The position numbers were made by a program, and so were the translations under genes. Source: Clostridia bacterium (GTDB taxonomy: Bacteria > Bacillota > Clostridia > Oscillospirales > CAG-272). From it: a stretch of DNA of 64,000 nt. The notes beneath the pieces are model-generated. The model saw only the letters and a program-made list of their open reading frames with translations. It had not been told where the DNA came from and ran no database searches. The DNA lies in assembly GCA_017621475.1 (NCBI GenBank), contig JAGATA010000041.1, positions 35,144-99,143 of the forward strand. The letters run 5' to 3'. This document shows positions 26,579 to 34,767 of this stretch, piece after piece (within the stretch, counting starts at the first letter, position 1; each line of letters opens with the position of its first letter).

Positions 26579-26620
26579 TTTCCTTAAAGAAAGCCCGCAA
26601 GTAACTTTCCTCAAAAAATA
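26579..26620. repeat. dispersed repeat, copy B
   Basis: TTTCCTTAAAGAAAG followed by GTAACTTTCCTCAAAAAATA; about 80 percent like copy A by eye, in the same orientation, 80 bases away. Confidence 0.6.
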
Positions 26621-26672
26621 CTTTTGCTTTATTTGTACGTGGCATTATCTCAACACCGCGTTTTATTTTTTA

Positions 26673-26717
26673 GCCTTCCCCTATGGGGAAGGTGCCGAGT
26701 TTACGAGGCGGAAGAGG
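26673..26717. repeat. dispersed palindromic repeat (CCTTCCCC/GGGGAAGG family), copy 2
   Basis: GCCTTCCCC-TAT-GGGGAAGG, then a diverged second part ending GAGGCGGAAGAGG. Same family as 23471-23518. The argJ-argB intergenic region from 26483 to 26780 holds only these repeats. Confidence 0.65.
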
Positions 26718-26780
26718 TTTTCGAGTTAAATCATAACATTCCAAAATCCTCTTCCTGCTTCTCCAAAACGCAAGCCTTAA

Positions 26781-28001
26781 TTATGTTCTGTAATCGCCGT
26801 TTATCTTAACGTAATCGTAAGTGAGGTCGCAGCCCCAAGCAGTAGCAGAGGCATCTCCGCTGTTAAGGTTTATAATTACGTTTATCTCTTTTTCGGAAAG
26901 AACTTCTTTTGCAGTTTCCTCGGAAAAATCAATTCCCGCGCCGTCGCGGCAAACATCTATTCTGCCCGCGCGGCTTTCAAAGGAAACATCTATCTTATCA
27001 ACGTCAACGTCTGCGCCGCTGTAACCGATAGCGCAGAGGACTCGGCCCCAGTTAGCGTCTGCACCAAACATAGCCGCTTTGAAAAGAGAGGAGCAGATAA
27101 CGGATTTTGCAACCGTCTTTGCAATTTCTTCCTCCTTTGCACCTGTAACGGAGCATTCAAGAAGCTTTGTTGCGCCCTCGCCGTCGCCCGCTATCTTGCG
27201 GCAAAGGTAAACCGTGATGGTGTTGAGCGCTTTCATAAATTCCGCAAAATCTTCATCTTCTTTAGAGATGGGAGCATTGCCGGCCATACCGTTTGCCATA
27301 ATTGCAACCATATCGTTTGTGGATGTATCTCCGTCAACACTTACCATATTGAACGTATTCTTTATATCCGCAGAGAGCGCTTTTTTAAGCATCTTTGGAG
27401 AAATACTTGCGTCCGTTGTGATGAACACGAGCATCGTCGCCATATTGGGGTGGATCATACCGGAGCCCTTTGCAATACCGCCTATGTGGCATTCTTTGCC
27501 GCCAACGGTGAATTTCACCGCGATCTCTTTGAGCACCGTATCCGTTGTCATAATTCCTTCTGCCGCGCGAACGCTGCTTCCCTCGGAAGAACCGAGCTCG
27601 GAAACGAGAAGCGGAAGTCCAACCGCAATAGGAGTTATATCAAGGCGCTGACCGATAACGCCGGTTGATGCCACGATAACGTCGCTCGGCTTTACAGCAA
27701 TATTTTCGGAGAGGAGCTCGCACATTTTTTCCGCAACCTCAATGCCGTCCGCGTTGCAGGTGTTTGCGTTGCCGCTGTTGCAGAGCACCGCCTGTGCAAC
27801 ACCGTCCGTTATATGCTTTTTAGTAACCGTGAGGGGAGCGCCCTTCACAAGATTTTTCGTATAGACAGCCGCCGCAGATGCGGGAACTTCGCTATATATG
27901 AGCGCAAGGTCGCGCTTTGTTTTGTTTTTACGGACACCGCAATGTATGCCGGAAGCACTAAAGCCTTTCGCGGCGCAAACGCCGCCTGTTATAATTTCCA
28001 T
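26781..28001 (-). CDS. argJ: bifunctional glutamate N-acetyltransferase / ornithine acetyltransferase
   Basis: A 406-residue ArgJ protein that moves acetyl groups from N-acetylornithine to glutamate, making the pathway cyclic. The autoproteolytic site is clear: KGSGMIHPNMATMLVF, where cleavage occurs before the Thr of A-T-M-L to yield alpha and beta chains. The N-terminal stretch GVCAAKGFSASGIHCG, AVLCNSGNANTC and the C-terminal LTYDYVKINGDYRT match the family. No argA or argE is seen nearby, in keeping with the cyclic route. Whether it also uses acetyl-CoA cannot be told. argC lies 18 bases upstream. Confidence 0.95.
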   Translation of the reverse strand: MEIITGGVCAAKGFSASGIHCGVRKNKTKRDLALIYSEVPASAAAVYTKNLVKGAPLTVTKKHITDGVAQAVLCNSGNANTCNADGIEVAEKMCELLSENIAVKPSDVIVASTGVIGQRLDITPIAVGLPLLVSELGSSEGSSVRAAEGIMTTDTVLKEIAVKFTVGGKECHIGGIAKGSGMIHPNMATMLVFITTDASISPKMLKKALSADIKNTFNMVSVDGDTSTNDMVAIMANGMAGNAPISKEDEDFAEFMKALNTITVYLCRKIAGDGEGATKLLECSVTGAKEEEIAKTVAKSVICSSLFKAAMFGADANWGRVLCAIGYSGADVDVDKIDVSFESRAGRIDVCRDGAGIDFSEETAKEVLSEKEINVIINLNSGDASATAWGCDLTYDYVKINGDYRT

Positions 28002-28019
28002 TGTAAATACCTCTTTAAT

Positions 28020-28955
28020 TTATACATTCATACCCTCGGTCATATCTGCGCCGAGTACAAGATTAAGACATTCTATAGCCGCACCGCACGCGCCTTTTCC
28101 AAGGTTATCGTATCTTGCGACAAGGAGGATTCTTTCCTCGTTTCCGTGAACGGAAATTTCCATCGTGTCCGTTCCCGATCTTTTTCCTGCGGAAAGAAAG
28201 CCTTCCTCATCCGCGCCCTCTGCAAAGCTTACAACGGGGCCTGTATATTTTTCCGCGTAAATTTTCTTTATTTCTTCAATGCCAAAGCCTTCTGCAAGCT
28301 CGCTTGCGAAAAGCGGAACTGTAACCTCCATACCGCTGTAAAAATCCGAAACTATCGGGCAGAACACGGGAGCGTTTTCAAGCCCTGTTATCTTCTGCAT
28401 TTCGGGAAGGTGCTTGTGCTTTTGAGAAAGCGCATACTGTCTGGGTGCGGAAAGCAGCGCGTCTCTTTTCTCTTCCTCGTAAGCACCTATCATCTTTTTG
28501 CCGCCGCCGCTGTAGCCCGTTAAGGAAAAGCAGGTAAGCTTGGCATCCTTCGTCAGCGCTCCGCATTCGATAAGCGGATAAACAAGAGCGATAAAGCCGC
28601 TTGCGTGGCAGCCGGGAACGGCAATTCTTTTGGAGTTTTCTATCTTCTGTTTTGCGCCAACGGAAAGTTCCGGGAAACCGTATGCCCACGCGGGGTCGGT
28701 TCTGTGCGCTGTGGATGTATCAAGAAGAACGGTGTTTTCGTTTTCCACAAGTGAGGCGGATTCTGTCGCTGCGGCATCGGGAAGGCACAGAAAAGCAATA
28801 TCTGCGGAATTGAGCGCTTCGCGGCGTGCTTCCACGTCTTTTCTCTTGTCTTCGGAAAGGGTAATGAGCTCTATATCCTCTCTTTCGGAAATTCTTCTGA
28901 ATATATCAAGACCGGTCGTGCCGGCGCTTCCGTCTATAAAAACTTTCTTTTTCAC
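28020..28955 (-). CDS. argC: N-acetyl-gamma-glutamyl-phosphate reductase (short, type 2)
   Basis: A 311-residue NADPH-dependent reductase. The nucleotide loop is KVFIDGSAGTTGLDIFRRI, the catalytic Cys lies in AVPGCHASGFIALVYPL, and the family segment CFSLTGYSGGGKKMI follows. Its length (about 310) and the loop G-S-A-G-T-T-G-L mark the type 2 subfamily rather than the longer 340-residue ArgC. I choose the GTG at 28955 because CGAGGTG lies six bases upstream; an earlier GTG is part of that RBS. It is the first gene of the arginine operon and its promoter carries an ArgR-type box. Confidence 0.94.
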   Translation of the reverse strand: MKKKVFIDGSAGTTGLDIFRRISEREDIELITLSEDKRKDVEARREALNSADIAFLCLPDAAATESASLVENENTVLLDTSTAHRTDPAWAYGFPELSVGAKQKIENSKRIAVPGCHASGFIALVYPLIECGALTKDAKLTCFSLTGYSGGGKKMIGAYEEEKRDALLSAPRQYALSQKHKHLPEMQKITGLENAPVFCPIVSDFYSGMEVTVPLFASELAEGFGIEEIKKIYAEKYTGPVVSFAEGADEEGFLSAGKRSGTDTMEISVHGNEERILLVARYDNLGKGACGAAIECLNLVLGADMTEGMNV

Positions 28956-29033
28956 AAAAAACACCTCGTTTTCAAAAAAGGGATACCGTATTTATTTTCA
29001 TTTATGCATAAATACACCAACAATAGTTCGTAT

Positions 29034-29063
29034 ATTATATCACGCAATGTATAATTATGCAAT
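29034..29063 (-). promoter_or_regulatory. arginine-operon promoter with overlapping ArgR/AhrC box
   Basis: On the minus strand the -35 is TTGCAT (29057-29062), the spacer 17 bases and the -10 TATAAT (29034-29039). AATGTATAATTATGCAAT (29046-29063) fits the 18-base ARG box pattern TG-N-AT-WWWW-AT-N-CA and lies over the -35 and upstream spacer. Repression by arginine-bound ArgR is the expected outcome. A half-like palindrome TTTATGCATAAA lies further down at 29000-29011. Confidence 0.75.
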
Positions 29064-29218
29064 AGTTAAAATCAAATTTTTTTGGGTTTTTTCAACTTTT
29101 TTTGATTGTTTTCAATGTCTCAGGAAAAAACGAACTCTATTAAAGGGAATTAAAACGGTTTTTTAAATTTTGCCTGATTTTTAAGGAGATTTATTTATTC
29201 ACAAAAAATGCATAAAAA

Positions 29219-29246
29219 TTCGGCATTTGCAAAAACAAATGCCGAA
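29219..29246 (-). terminator. intrinsic terminator after the lipoprotein gene
   Basis: TTCGGCATTTG and its complement around a six-base A-rich loop, with T-rich sequence on the minus-strand exit side. The rest of 29064-29218 is AT-rich and shows no gene. Confidence 0.75.
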
Positions 29247-29250
29247 AATA

Positions 29251-29748
29251 TTATTCTGCATGAATTACCGCGTGCGCATCTCCCTCGCCACCGCGAATGT
29301 TAAGTCCGTCGTCGCTGTCGAGCAGAGCTTGGTATCTTACCACGCCTGATTTCTCGTCAATTTTTTTAACAAGAGAAAGCGTGCCGCAATGAAGCGTCGT
29401 CGTTTGATTGCATATCTGTATAACGATTATCGCATTTTCGGAAGACCCTTCACCGGGTATCCAATAAAAACTTTCGCCATTGGAAAGATTGAGCTCTGTA
29501 ACCTCTTTCTCTTCCTCGTCGGAGGAAGAAACAAGAGCGCCGCCGTCTACCGTAAGCATTACCTTTGTATAGTCGCATCCAAGCTCAAAGGAAAACATCA
29601 TTTTTCCCACGTCAAGCTCACCCGAAGCATCTACCCAAGTTATGTCAGAGGTAGTGTCCTGTGTTATATTCGGAATACCCGCATCCCCGCAAGAGGCAAT
29701 AAGCAGGAGCATTGAAAGCAATATCAAAAAAGAAGTAATTTTTTTCAT
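29251..29748 (-). CDS. small lipoprotein of unknown function
   Basis: A 165-residue protein with a clear lipoprotein signal: MKKITSFLILLSMLLLIASC, Cys at residue 20. The mature part starts Gly-Asp and is acidic, with beta-like stretches such as KMMFSFELGCDYTKVML and TTTLHCGTLSLVKK. No known domain is recognised. Export and lipid anchoring are secure; the role is not. RBS GGAGG precedes the ATG. It is monocistronic, with an intrinsic terminator just after the stop. Confidence 0.8.
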   Translation of the reverse strand: MKKITSFLILLSMLLLIASCGDAGIPNITQDTTSDITWVDASGELDVGKMMFSFELGCDYTKVMLTVDGGALVSSSDEEEKEVTELNLSNGESFYWIPGEGSSENAIIVIQICNQTTTLHCGTLSLVKKIDEKSGVVRYQALLDSDDGLNIRGGEGDAHAVIHAE

Positions 29749-29913
29749 AAAAAATCCTCCAAGTATAAACGAAATTATACCAACTTATGTTATAATGATT
29801 ATAACATAATTATGTATTTTTTTCAATAGTAACTTTTAATATATCTTTATGATACAAAAAATTTAAAATTTCTTCAAATTTTATTAAGTTAACAAGATTG
29901 GAGTATATATTAT

Positions 29914-30405
29914 ATGAAGGAAAATATTTCTCATCCCTTCCCTGCGGTGTGGAATGATGAGTGCACGATCCTTATTCTCGGCAGTTTCCCGTCCGTTAAA
30001 TCAAGAGAGGAAGGTTTTTTCTATGGGCATCCGCAGAACAGATTTTGGAAAGTGACCGCCGCCGTGTTCTCTCAAAGCGTTCCCTCAACGGTTGAAGAAA
30101 AGCGCGCTTTTCTTCTTCGCAACGGCATCGCACTTTGGGACGTTATCGCATCCTGCGAGATAGAGGGCTCTGCCGACAGCAAAATAAAAAACGCCGTACC
30201 AAACGATATATCTTCGCTTCTTGAGAATTCGCGCATATCGCGCGTTTTCACAAACGGCGGCACAGCGCATAAACTTTACGGAAGATTTATCGAGCCGAAA
30301 ACGGGTATCCCTGCATATAAGCTCCCATCCACAAGCCCCGCCAACGCCGCGTGGAGCGTGGAAAAGCTCACAGAAATTTGGAAGATCATCAAAGAGGAGA
30401 AATGA
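29914..30405 (+). CDS. DNA-deoxyinosine (hypoxanthine-DNA) glycosylase, UDG superfamily
   Basis: A 163-residue protein of the uracil-DNA glycosylase fold, close to the HDG/family 6 branch that removes hypoxanthine from DNA. Features are the motif 1 loop LILGSFPSVKSREEGFFYGHPQNRFW, the region ALWDVIASCEIEGSADSKI, VFTNGGTAHKLY and the motif 2 loop LPSTSPANA. The usual Asn in the active region after the GSFPS loop is present as PQNRFW. The length fits this branch. It overlaps the next gene's region by its RBS, and the two appear cotranscribed. Confidence 0.88.
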   Translation: MKENISHPFPAVWNDECTILILGSFPSVKSREEGFFYGHPQNRFWKVTAAVFSQSVPSTVEEKRAFLLRNGIALWDVIASCEIEGSADSKIKNAVPNDISSLLENSRISRVFTNGGTAHKLYGRFIEPKTGIPAYKLPSTSPANAAWSVEKLTEIWKIIKEEK

Positions 30406-30407
30406 TT

Positions 30408-30854
30408 ATGACACACAGAGAAAAAGCTGTAGAAAATTTTTATAAAGGCTATAACTGCGCGCAGTCCGTCTTACTCGCATTCTGCGACGTAACAGGATTG
30501 GACGAGGAAACGGCACTCAAGCTCTCCTCCTCCTTCGGCGGAGGAATGGGCAGGCTGCGCGAAGTGTGCGGCTCCTGCTCCGCTATGTTTATGGTGGCAG
30601 GTCTTGTCTGCGGTTATACGGACATTTCCACAGACGATCCGAAAAAAGAGCATTACGCACGAATACAGTCGCTTGCCGCAAAATTCAAGGAAAAGCACGG
30701 CACGATCATCTGCCGCGAGCTTTTGAAAACGCTCAAGCCCGACACTAACCCCACCCCCAGCGCACGCACAGAGCAATATTATAAAATTCGCCCCTGTGCA
30801 AAATTCATAGGTGACGCGGCGGATATTATAGATGAAATGCTTGCGGAAAAATAA
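30408..30854 (+). CDS. C_GCAxxG_C_C family (redox) protein
   Basis: A 148-residue protein with the family signature: YNCAQSVLLAFC, then SSSFGGGMGRLREVCGSCSAM with the Gly-Gly-Gly-Met and C-x-x-C part, and FIGDAAD at the end. Such proteins are common in anaerobes, often near metal or redox genes, and are thought to bind a metal or cofactor through the Cys residues; no reaction is established. I start at 30408 because GAGGAG then lies eight bases upstream; an ATG six bases earlier is too close to that site. It follows the glycosylase gene directly. Confidence 0.88.
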   Translation: MTHREKAVENFYKGYNCAQSVLLAFCDVTGLDEETALKLSSSFGGGMGRLREVCGSCSAMFMVAGLVCGYTDISTDDPKKEHYARIQSLAAKFKEKHGTIICRELLKTLKPDTNPTPSARTEQYYKIRPCAKFIGDAADIIDEMLAEK

Positions 30855-30920
30855 CGATTTCCGTTATTTTTCCTCTTGTAAATCGGGGTTATGTTTAAAC
30901 AAAATTCTCTTTTTAAAGGG

Positions 30921-30949
30921 AAAAGACGATGGCGCCGCCATCGTCTTTT
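30921..30949. terminator. bidirectional intrinsic terminator
   Basis: AAAAGACGATGGC and its complement around a three-base loop GCC. It separates the converging C_GCAxxG_C_C gene and flavin oxidoreductase gene. Confidence 0.85.
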
Positions 30950-30952
30950 ACT

Positions 30953-32518
30953 TTAATTTTCTTTCTTTTCTTCGTGATATTCTTTTTCCGTGTTTACGTT
31001 CCAGATGTCATCACGGGAAGCATCGCCGCGTTTGAGCGTGCGTACAGCCTCGAACGCCGTCATCATAGAGTGGTCCATATTGTTGTATCTGTGCTGACCG
31101 TTTCTGCCTATGCAGTAAAGGTTGCCAATACCGTCAAGGTAATTTCTTACCTTGTCAAACTCTGCGTAAGTACCGAAGTATGCGGGGTACGCTTTCTTAA
31201 CTCTTGCACGGGTGCTGTCAAGAATATCAGCTTTATCGATAATTCCGATCTTTTCAAGCTCTCCCGAAGCAAAGTCGATAAATTCCTTATCCTCCATATT
31301 CCAAAGCTCGTCGCCCTCGTTACAGAAGTATTCAAGACCGATCCAAACGTTGTTTTCAAAGTCTTTTACCATATAGGGAGACCAGTTGTTGAACACCTGA
31401 AGTCTGCCGATCTTAACGTCGCGCTCCTGAATGTATATCCAGCAGTCCGGAACGATATTGCCGACAGTTTTTATCTTTGTTTCGTTCTTTATCTTGAGCT
31501 TGTTAACAAGAAGACCTACCGTGATAAAATCGCGGTAAGGAAGATTTACGGCTACGTCGTGTACGTCCGCGGGAACAACATCGCCCATACCGTCCACAAG
31601 ATCCTTGATGGGCATTGTGGAGAAGTAGTAATCCGCCTTCATAGTTTCTTCTTTGCCGTTATGGATAACGCCTACGGAAAGGATCTCTTTGCCGTCTGTT
31701 TCAAGCGTTTTAACCGCACAGTTTTTGATCACCTTGCCGCCGAGCTTTTCAATCTCGCAGGCAACGTTTTCCCAAAGCTGACCGGGACCCTTTTTGGGGT
31801 AGATATACTGCTCTATCAAGGAAGTTTCCACGTTTTTGCTGTTCTTTTTGAAAGGCTTTGCAAGAACAGCGAGCACCGCTTTTGTAAGAGAAAGACCCTT
31901 AACGCGCTGTGCGCCCCAGGAGGGGTCGATGTTGGCGGGGTTCACGCCCCAAAGCTTTTCCGTGTAGTCTTCAAAGAACATTTCATAAAGGGGCTTGCCA
32001 AAGCGGTTGATGTAGAAATTGCGAAGAGAGTCCTCTTTTTTCTTGAACATCGCAGACCAAACGTAGCCAAAGCCCGCTTTCATCGTGCGGCAAAATCCCA
32101 TATTCGTAAATGTTTTAAGCTTTAAGCTGATGGGATAATCGAAGAATTTTTTAAGGTAATAAATTCTGGAAACACGGTTTCGCACAAGCATAACCTCGTC
32201 TTCTTTTTCGGGGTCGGGACCGTTTTCCGCAAGCTTCTTATTCGTTGTGCCAAGGATAATATCATCCTTGGAGGGCGCGCCCTGCGTGGGCATAAATTTA
32301 GCCCAGAATTCGTTTACTTCCTCGCTCTTGGAGAAGAAGCGGTGGCCGCCGATGTCCATTCTGTTGCCGTTATATTCGATAGTGCGGGAAATACCGCCGA
32401 TAGCGTCGGATTCTTCAAGTATTATCGGAATTACGTCCGTTTCGGTAAGAAGGTTGTATGCCGCGCAAAGACCCGCAGGACCTGCGCCGATAATTATAGC
32501 GGTCTTTTTATTTTCCAT
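30953..32518 (-). CDS. FAD-dependent amine oxidase/UDP-galactopyranose mutase-like oxidoreductase
   Basis: A 521-residue flavoprotein. The N-terminal dinucleotide fold is [18 protein letters not shown], with a conserved Glu at the end of strand 2 ([11 protein letters not shown]) and a GGHRFFS segment as in protoporphyrinogen oxidase- and UDP-galactopyranose mutase-like enzymes. [12 protein letters not shown] and [13 protein letters not shown] segments ([12 protein letters not shown]) and the final [18 protein letters not shown] support the same group. The C-terminal NMDHSM stretch is typical of the Glf-like branch that acts on nucleotide sugars or polyprenyl-linked sugars. The neighbouring GtrA gene fits a role in wall or surface polysaccharide modification, but the substrate is inferred. 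Confidence 0.82.
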   Translation of the reverse strand: MENKKTAIIIGAGPAGLCAAYNLLTETDVIPIILEESDAIGGISRTIEYNGNRMDIGGHRFFSKSEEVNEFWAKFMPTQGAPSKDDIILGTTNKKLAENGPDPEKEDEVMLVRNRVSRIYYLKKFFDYPISLKLKTFTNMGFCRTMKAGFGYVWSAMFKKKEDSLRNFYINRFGKPLYEMFFEDYTEKLWGVNPANIDPSWGAQRVKGLSLTKAVLAVLAKPFKKNSKNVETSLIEQYIYPKKGPGQLWENVACEIEKLGGKVIKNCAVKTLETDGKEILSVGVIHNGKEETMKADYYFSTMPIKDLVDGMGDVVPADVHDVAVNLPYRDFITVGLLVNKLKIKNETKIKTVGNIVPDCWIYIQERDVKIGRLQVFNNWSPYMVKDFENNVWIGLEYFCNEGDELWNMEDKEFIDFASGELEKIGIIDKADILDSTRARVKKAYPAYFGTYAEFDKVRNYLDGIGNLYCIGRNGQHRYNNMDHSMMTAFEAVRTLKRGDASRDDIWNVNTEKEYHEEKKEN

Positions 32519-32543
32519 TTTATTCTCCCCTTAAAATTATATA

Positions 32544-32981
32544 TTATTTCCCGCGATAAACGAGAATTTTTCTGCCGATGTAGTTCCAGATGAGCACAAC
32601 GCCCTTTACAAAGCAGGTGAGCACGAGATACCAAAAGCCCGATTCACCCGTGATGAGCGTGCCAAGGAGCGTAAGCCCCACCGTGAGGAAATAGCCGATA
32701 ACGCCGACGACAACGTAAATTATAAACGCCTTAACCGTCTTTCCCTCTTTTTGCTGTTCCGCCTTGCGGAAAACAAAGATGTTTGAAAGTATGAAGTTGA
32801 CCGTAAGACCCACGATAAAGCCTGCCGTAACGGAAACGGCAACCTGCCATTTATCCTCGCCCGTAGCGCCGAGGATCACGTAAAGCATTATATAGTTGAC
32901 ACCCATATCAACAAGCGCCGCAACGCCGCCGACGATGGCATAGCGCAAAAATTCCCATAAAGTATCTTTTTTCAAATTCAT
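32544..32981 (-). CDS. GtrA family membrane protein
   Basis: A 145-residue protein with four membrane helices and the GtrA pattern: FLRYAIVGGVAALVDMGVNYI at the start, FILSNIFVFR in the middle and WNYIGRKILVYRGK at the end. GtrA-like proteins move or help move undecaprenyl-phosphate-linked sugars, often in serotype conversion or teichoic acid glycosylation. I start at 32981, as the GTG nine bases upstream is part of the RBS GAGGTG. It lies 25 bases upstream of the flavin oxidoreductase in the same direction and likely shares its transcript. Confidence 0.9.
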   Translation of the reverse strand: MNLKKDTLWEFLRYAIVGGVAALVDMGVNYIMLYVILGATGEDKWQVAVSVTAGFIVGLTVNFILSNIFVFRKAEQQKEGKTVKAFIIYVVVGVIGYFLTVGLTLLGTLITGESGFWYLVLTCFVKGVVLIWNYIGRKILVYRGK

Positions 32982-33190
32982 AACCGTCACCTCTGTAATA
33001 TATGTCGAAAAAGCAGAGCCTTTTTCTCATATATTTTTGTACTTTATTAAGTATAACATAAAAAGATTTTAAAAGCAACACAGAAGCAAAACTCTTTTGA
33101 AGTTTTTGGGGGGAATATTGGTTTTATCAGGAACAAGTCTTATCAATCAAAGCAAATTCCTATGTTATAATAAAAAACGCCTCCGTTTTC

Positions 33191-33219
33191 TTGACAAAAC
33201 ACCCAATATATATTAAAAT
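33191..33219 (+). promoter_or_regulatory. sigma-A promoter of mntP
   Basis: A perfect TTGACA (33191-33196), 17 bases, TAAAAT (33214-33219). Transcription would begin at about 33226, exactly at the start of the riboswitch. The preceding 33000-33190 shows no gene. Confidence 0.8.
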
Positions 33220-33227
33220 ATATATAA

Positions 33228-33345
33228 ATAGGGGAGTAATCGGCACTTTTTATTTGAGTGTGGCAAGGTCAACATACTGAAAGAACTTCTTTCTGGCTTT
33301 GCACGAAGCGGTGAGACTTATCTGCCAAGGGGTAGGTAGGTCTTT
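33228..33345 (+). ncRNA. yybP-ykoY manganese riboswitch
   Basis: The leader opens AGGGGAGTAATCGGC, holds AAGGTCAACAT, a hairpin with CTTTCTGGCTTTGCACGAAGC and then GGTGAGACTTATCTGCC. The GGGGAGTA box and the late GTGAGAC box are hallmarks of RF00080. The gene behind it is mntP, the standard Mn2+-responsive target, so Mn2+ should switch expression on. The exact pairings were judged by eye. Confidence 0.85.
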
Positions 33346-33414
33346 TTTTGTCGAAAAAATCTCCAATCCCCCTGCCAAATCAATTACAACATTATTTTTC
33401 GGAGGATTTTTAAA

Positions 33415-33984
33415 ATGTCACTTTTAGAGCTTTTCATTATCGCCGTCGGTCTTTCTATGGACGCTTTTGCCGTTGCCATATGCAAGGGACTTTCGGTAAA
33501 ATCGCTCAAGCCCAAACATATGATAATCGTCGGTCTTTATTTCGGAGCCTTTCAGGGACTTATGCCCCTTGCAGGATATTTCCTTGGCAAGCAGTTTGAA
33601 AGCTACATAACAAAATTTGACCATTGGATAGCTTTTGTTCTTCTTTCTCTTATCGGCGCGAATATGATACGCGAAGCTATCAAGGGAGAAGCGGAGGAAT
33701 GCTGCGATTCCTTCGGTGTAAAGGCTATGATACCTATGGCAGTGGCAACAAGTATAGATGCACTTGCCGTCGGCGTTACGTTCGGCTTTATGCCCGACGT
33801 AAGAATTGCCCCTGCGGTAATATTTATCGGCGTTACCACGTTCACTCTTTCCGCAATCGGCGTTAAGATAGGCAACGTATTCGGTGCAAAGTTCAAATCC
33901 AAAGCCGAGCTTGCCGGCGGCATTATCCTCGTTCTTATGGGAATAAAGATATTGCTTGAACATCTCGGAATAATAAATTTTTAA
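33415..33984 (+). CDS. mntP: manganese efflux pump MntP
   Basis: A 189-residue, six-helix membrane exporter of Mn2+. The family motif [14 protein letters not shown] in helix 1 and its inverted-repeat partner [14 protein letters not shown] in helix 4 supply the acidic residues for cation passage. [13 protein letters not shown] and [20 protein letters not shown] are further family stretches. GGAGG lies ten bases before the ATG. Expression is expected to rise with Mn2+ through the leader riboswitch. It prevents manganese poisoning. The next gene starts 15 bases after its stop but encodes an unrelated lipid enzyme. Confidence 0.95.
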   Translation: MSLLELFIIAVGLSMDAFAVAICKGLSVKSLKPKHMIIVGLYFGAFQGLMPLAGYFLGKQFESYITKFDHWIAFVLLSLIGANMIREAIKGEAEECCDSFGVKAMIPMAVATSIDALAVGVTFGFMPDVRIAPAVIFIGVTTFTLSAIGVKIGNVFGAKFKSKAELAGGIILVLMGIKILLEHLGIINF

Positions 33985-33999
33985 AAGAAGGTATATAAA

Positions 34000-34716
34000 A
34001 TGGTAGTTAAAGAGAATTTTTACGTCGGTTACAGTGACATCAACAAGGAAATGCAGCTTTCCAACACAAGCATACTTAAAATATTTGAAAATATGGCTTG
34101 CATACACGGCGCCCTCTGCGGAGAAAGCGTTAAAACAAGCGACATCCGTTGGTTTCTCACCGCTTACGAGGTAAACGTTACCCGCCGCCCTGAAATAGAG
34201 GAACGCATATGCGTTCATACCTGGAGCCGTGAGATGCGCGGTGTTTCCGCCTGCCGTGAATTTGAAATATACGATGAGAACGGCGAACTTTGCATCACGG
34301 GCATTTCCAACTGGGCGCGCACCAATGCCGCGACACAGCGCCTTGAACGCATAACACCCGATATTGCCGCAAAATACGAAAGTGAACCGCAACACACAAA
34401 CTTCAAAAAGCCCTGGCTTGAAAAACTTTCCGAGCCTACGGAATACAAAAGTCACCGCGAATTTACCGTTGACCGCAACTATATCGACGTAAATAATCAT
34501 ATGAACAACGTTTTCTACCTTGACCTTGCGGAGCTTGTGCTTCCCGATGCGGTTTACGAAATGAAAGAAAGCAAAAAATTCAAAATCATGTATCGCCGGG
34601 CGATAAAATACGGAGAAACCGTTGGTTGCTTTTACTCGGAGACCGAGTCTTCCTACAGCGTTGTGCTCAGGGATGAAACAGGTGCTGTCCGTGCAATAAT
34701 CGAATTTGAAAAATAA
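34000..34716 (+). CDS. acyl-ACP thioesterase
   Basis: A 238-residue double-hotdog protein that releases free fatty acids from acyl-ACP. The first hotdog has KENFYVGYSDINKEMQLS and RWFLTAYEVNV; the second has the catalytic-region motif NYIDVNNHMNNVFYL (Asn and His of the N-x-H dyad), followed by the late strand IMYRRAIKYGE. This is the FatA/bacterial acyl-ACP TE family, common in Clostridia. It follows mntP by 15 bases with AGAAGG as RBS and precedes the ABC transporter. The cytosolic role in lipid turnover or membrane lipid composition is inferred from the family. Confidence 0.9.
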   Translation: MVVKENFYVGYSDINKEMQLSNTSILKIFENMACIHGALCGESVKTSDIRWFLTAYEVNVTRRPEIEERICVHTWSREMRGVSACREFEIYDENGELCITGISNWARTNAATQRLERITPDIAAKYESEPQHTNFKKPWLEKLSEPTEYKSHREFTVDRNYIDVNNHMNNVFYLDLAELVLPDAVYEMKESKKFKIMYRRAIKYGETVGCFYSETESSYSVVLRDETGAVRAIIEFEK

Positions 34717-34767
34717 AACTTGGGGCAAGCATTCGCCCTCGAAATTCTATCATTTGAAGGTGCATCT

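Noticed and set aside
28965..29240. T-box leader for the arginine operon.
   Set aside because: No T-box sequence (TGGNACCGCG) or specifier loop is seen; an ARG box and promoter explain the region.
30929..32125. Long open frame opposite the flavin oxidoreductase gene.
   Set aside because: The opposite strand encodes a clear FAD protein with motifs; this frame shows none.
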